From contig NZ_QQRS01000004.1 in the NCBI RefSeq assembly GCF_003428875.1, forward strand, positions 326,746 to 390,745: 64,000 bases of DNA, in the 5' to 3' direction. This DNA is from Planomicrobium okeanokoites. Lineage in GTDB: Bacteria > Bacillota > Bacilli > Bacillales_A > Planococcaceae. Shown piece after piece: positions 61,620 to 64,000 of this stretch. Both the position numbers and the translations under genes were made by a program. The notes under the pieces were generated by a model. That model was not told where the DNA came from. It saw only the letters and a program-made list of their open reading frames with translations, and did not search any database. Numbering within the stretch: the first letter of the stretch is position 1; each line of letters opens with the position of its first letter.

Positions 61620-61673
61620 TTAATTTTCATAATCAATATGTCGGGGTAAACTTTAAGAAAAGGAGGAATTTAC

Positions 61674-62753
61674 ATGTTCCAAAAAGGGTTGAAAGATGTA
61701 GTGGCTGTTCAGACGAAAATCGCTTCTGTAGATGGAGAGAAAGGAGAATTACGGTATCGGGGAAGCTTAGTTGAAGAAGCGGTCCAGGATAAAAGCTTTG
61801 AAGAAACTGCTTACTTCTTATGGCATGGGGAATTTCCGACAGAAGAACAGGCTTATGAGCTGAACCGGCAATTCATAAAGTACCGGACACTTCCTGAGCA
61901 CATTGCAAAGATTGCTGAAGAGCTGCCGGTTAATGTTCCCCTTATGGATAATATGCGCACTCTGATGTCAGCCTATTATGATGATGAGTATGTCACACTG
62001 GCTCCTTCTGAGCAGTCAATTGCACTCACTTCTGCGTTGTCCGTCATGACCGCCATGCTTTACCGGCTTCAAAACGGGTTGGAGCCAATTCATCCGAACG
62101 ACGGACTTGGTCACGTCGCCAATTATTTATGGATGCTTTTCGGTGAAGAACCAGCCGCTGCACACATCGAAGCGCTTGAAACATACTTGAAGCTGACCAT
62201 GGAGCATGGCATGAACGCTTCGACTTTTGCTGCGCGGGTCACCGTTTCCACAGAATCGGATATGGTGGCGGCCGTCACTTCCGCGCTTGGCACTATGAAA
62301 GGGCCGTTGCACGGAGGCGCGCCTTCCGGAGTCATCACCTTGCTCAACGAAATCAGCACAGCTGATGATATCGATTCGGTGATCAGCAGCAAGCTGGAAG
62401 CGGGAGAAAAAATCATGGGCTTTGGCCACCGCATCTACCGAACCGAAGATCCGCGTTCCATTCTTTTGCGCGGGAAATGCCTGGAGCTGCAAGGCAGCGA
62501 TCCTTGGCTGGATCTTGCAGTGGTTGCCGAAAAACGGATTATCCAGCTGCTTAACGAACGAAAACCCGGACGCGCCTTGTACACCAACGTAGAATTTTAC
62601 GCCGCAGCCATTATGCGTTCGATTGACATGCCGCCAGCATTATTTACGCCTACGTTCAGCATCGCGCGAATCGTCGGCTGGACAGCCCACACGATTGAAC
62701 AGCAGCAAGACAACGTCATCTTCCGACCGCAGTCGATTTATGTTGGAAACTAA
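61674..62753 (+). CDS. citA: CitA-like citrate synthase
   Basis: Citrate synthase (359 aa), most like the minor enzyme CitA of Bacillus subtilis. Active-site regions EHGMNASTFAARV, GPLHGGAPSG and MGFGHRIYRTEDPR (His), and the Asp in NVEFYAAAIMR are present. GGAGG 8 bases before the ATG. The main citrate synthase (citZ) would lie elsewhere. The gene ends just before an array of repeats. Confidence 0.92.
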   Translation: MFQKGLKDVVAVQTKIASVDGEKGELRYRGSLVEEAVQDKSFEETAYFLWHGEFPTEEQAYELNRQFIKYRTLPEHIAKIAEELPVNVPLMDNMRTLMSAYYDDEYVTLAPSEQSIALTSALSVMTAMLYRLQNGLEPIHPNDGLGHVANYLWMLFGEEPAAAHIEALETYLKLTMEHGMNASTFAARVTVSTESDMVAAVTSALGTMKGPLHGGAPSGVITLLNEISTADDIDSVISSKLEAGEKIMGFGHRIYRTEDPRSILLRGKCLELQGSDPWLDLAVVAEKRIIQLLNERKPGRALYTNVEFYAAAIMRSIDMPPALFTPTFSIARIVGWTAHTIEQQQDNVIFRPQSIYVGN

Positions 62754-63036
62754 AGAAAAGCGCAAGCGCCCGTTTAGATTCGAAAAGCATAAGACGATTT
62801 GGCGAAGCGGCGTTCTTTGCCGCATAGCCAAAGTGGCTTATGACTCGAGAATCTGGGCGCTGGAGTCTGGACAAAGAAAAGCGACGGCACCCGTTTAGCT
62901 CTGAAAAGCATAAGACAGACCAGCAGAGTGGCGCTCTTTGCCACGGCAGCTGGGTTGGCTTATGACTCGAAGAGCTGGGTCGCCGGAGTCTGGACACCAG
63001 AAAAGCGCAAGCGTCCGTTTAGATTCGAAAAGCATA
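62754..63036. repeat. Tandem array of a 122-base interspersed repeat (2.3 copies)
   Basis: Units start at about 62754, 62876 and 62999, each with AGAAAAGCG.AAGCG.CCGTTTAG near the left end, GAAAAGCATAAGAC, then GGCTTATGACTCGA and GGAGTCTGGACA at the right end. The halves are inverted copies of each other, so each unit can fold. Units one and two differ by many bases, so the array is not recent. No gene is supported up to the tRNA genes. Confidence 0.85.
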
Positions 63037-63071
63037 AAAAAATCCCGTATCCAATTGAATGGATACGGGAT
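63034..63071 (-). terminator. Terminator of the rRNA-tRNA operon
   Basis: ATCCCGTATCC/GGATACGGGAT perfect 11-base stem with an 8-base loop, then TTTTTT on the minus strand, 37 bases after tRNA-Ala. Confidence 0.94.
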
Positions 63072-63107
63072 TTTTACACATGGATAGTACAAATACACAT
63101 GGAACAA

Positions 63108-63180
63108 TGGAGCCTAGGGGGCTCGAACCCCTGACCTCGACGCTGCCAGCGTCGCGCTCTCCCAGCTGAGCTAAGGCCCC
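63108..63180 (-). tRNA. tRNA-Ala (anticodon GGC)
   Basis: Complete cloverleaf; acceptor GGGGCCT/AGGCTCC, anticodon loop CTGGCAG, T-loop TTCGAAC. CCA is not encoded. Confidence 0.96.
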
Positions 63181-63210
63181 GCGCTGAACAGGCGCAAGGT
63201 AATTAAAAGA

Positions 63211-63283
63211 TGAGCCATGAAGGATTCGAACCTTCGACCCTCTGATTAAAAGTCAGATGCTCTACCAACTGAGCTAATGGCTC
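63211..63283 (-). tRNA. tRNA-Lys (anticodon TTT)
   Basis: Complete cloverleaf; acceptor GAGCCAT/ATGGCTC, loop CTTTTAA, T-loop TTCGAAT. CCA is not encoded. Confidence 0.97.
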
Positions 63284-63291
63284 ATAAAAAA

Positions 63292-63366
63292 TGGCTGGGG
63301 TACCTGGATTCGAACCAGGGCATGACGGGATCAAAACCCGTTGCCTTACCGCTTGGCTATACCCCA
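63292..63366 (-). tRNA. tRNA-Gln (anticodon TTG)
   Basis: Complete cloverleaf; acceptor TGGGGTA/TACCCCA, loop TTTTGAT, encoded CCA. Confidence 0.97.
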
Positions 63367-63381
63367 ATGCCAATATAAAAC

Positions 63382-63465
63382 TGGTGGTGGGGGGCAGATT
63401 CGAACTGCCGAACCCGAAGGAGCGGATTTACAGTCCGCCGCGTTTAGCCACTTCGCTACCCCACC
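63382..63465 (-). tRNA. tRNA-Tyr (anticodon GTA)
   Basis: Class II tRNA with a long variable arm, loop CTGTAAA, encoded CCA. Confidence 0.97.
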
Positions 63466-63488
63466 GATATGAAATTCGAAATACTACA

Positions 63489-63564
63489 TGGTGGAGGATG
63501 ACGGGATCGAACCGCCGACCCTCTGCTTGTAAGGCAGATGCTCTCCCAGCTGAGCTAATCCTCC
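63489..63564 (-). tRNA. tRNA-Val (anticodon TAC)
   Basis: Complete cloverleaf; acceptor GGAGGAT/ATCCTCC, loop CTTACAA, encoded CCA. Confidence 0.97.
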
Positions 63565-63682
63565 ATTTATTTTAAAAATATCATCTGGCATGATTTGCAG
63601 ACTATGCTTTGCAGAAGTTAAAGGAGGTGTTCCTTCCTCGCTTCGCTGCGTCGTCGCAAATTACCATCTTCGTTTAGTAATT

Positions 63683-63757
63683 TGGTGACCCCTACGGGAT
63701 TCGAACCCGTGTTACCGCCGTGAAAGGGCGGTGTCTTAACCGCTTGACCAAGGGGCC
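63683..63757 (-). tRNA. tRNA-Glu (anticodon TTC)
   Basis: Complete cloverleaf; acceptor GGCCCCT/AGGGGTC, loop CTTTCAC, encoded CCA. The 118-base gap to tRNA-Val contains a short AAATTAC/GTAATTT hairpin. Confidence 0.97.
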
Positions 63758-63808
63758 TTGATAAATAATGATGTAACCCATGTAAAGAAACTTCATTTTA
63801 AAAATAAA

Positions 63809-63881
63809 AGCTTCCAACCGGGTTCGAACCGGTGACCTCTTCCTTACCATGGAAGCACTCTACCTGCTGAGCTATGGAAGC
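63809..63881 (-). tRNA. tRNA-Thr (anticodon GGT)
   Basis: Complete cloverleaf; acceptor GCTTCCA/TGGAAGC, loop ATGGTAA, discriminator T. CCA is not encoded. First tRNA after the 5S gene. Confidence 0.97.
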
Positions 63882-63920
63882 AAGGCAAAAGAATCTCGGA
63901 ACAAAAATAAAACATAGAAT

Positions 63921-64000
63921 AGCCCAGCGACGTCCTACTCTCACAGGGGGAGATCCCCCAACTACCATCGGCGCAAAAGAGCTTAACTGCCGTGTTCGGG
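63921..64000 (-). rRNA. rrf: 5S ribosomal RNA (3' part)
   Basis: The minus strand reads CCCGAACACGGCAGTTAAGC ... GATGGTAGTTGGGGG ... GAGAGTAGGACGTCGCTGGGC, the conserved 3' two thirds of bacterial 5S rRNA. The 5' end lies beyond the window. Confidence 0.97.

Noticed and set aside
62754..62898. 91-codon frame starting inside the end of citA
   Set aside because: It runs out of frame through citA and then through the repeats; no ribosome site of its own.

Overview
This window comes from a Gram-positive, motile, moderately GC Bacilli chromosome, most likely Planococcus or a close relative in the Planococcaceae. The evidence is a Bacillus-type flagellar gene order, SwrD/FlbD, YvyF, FlhO/FlhP and FliW-CsrA, a sigma-W/RsiW pair, a glmS ribozyme, strong AGGAGG ribosome sites with many TTG and GTG starts, and Bacillus-type tRNAs. 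The genus is inferred from gene content and protein style, not from a search.

Bases 1-16366 (minus strand) hold the large basal-body operon, read right to left: flgB-flgC-fliE-fliF-fliG-fliH-fliI-fliJ-fliK-flgD-flgE-flbD-fliM-fliY-fliO-fliP-fliQ-fliR-flhB-flhA (flhA cut by the window edge). Its leader carries a class I cyclic-di-GMP riboswitch followed by an intrinsic terminator. Two spacers inside the operon are filled by interspersed palindromic repeats. Divergently, flhO-flhP (rod) are on the plus strand.

Bases 19131-36363 (minus strand) hold the late flagellar genes: yvyF-flgM-flgN-flgK-flgL with a perfect sigma-D promoter; motA-motB-fliL; flaG-fliD-fliT-fliS with a perfect sigma-D promoter; a glucosaminidase; an unusual flagellin with a von Willebrand A domain in place of its variable region; a 1405-residue secreted protein built of Fn3-like and OmpL47-like repeats; the main flagellin hag with a sigma-D promoter and two CsrA-site hairpins in its leader; and csrA and fliW.

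Bases 36760-39694 (plus) hold a three-gene exopolysaccharide-type operon: a membrane protein with a degenerate GGDEF-like domain, a processive family 2 glycosyltransferase and a lipoprotein. Together with the riboswitch and a sigma-D-driven HD-GYP phosphodiesterase operon at 44029-47377 (HD-GYP, DUF3307 membrane protein, class III nucleotide cyclase), this suggests second-messenger control of the switch between swimming and surface life.

Bases 39788-51612 are mixed: a PhnA-like zinc protein, an ECF sigma factor with a transmembrane anti-sigma factor, a dihydroorotate-dehydrogenase-like protein fused to eight membrane segments, a VOC protein, a NUDIX-GNAT-NUDIX-hydrolase operon, and a LysM-NlpC/P60 wall hydrolase. 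Bases 51732-58930 are the conserved cell-envelope block glmS (with ribozyme and promoter), glmM, cdaR (interrupted by an in-frame stop), cdaA, rsiW, sigW (with a sigma-W promoter). Then follow rocF, a GNAT protein, and the divergent citR/citA pair. The right end is tandem interspersed repeats, seven tRNA genes and the 3' part of a 5S rRNA, all on the minus strand (the tail of a ribosomal RNA operon).
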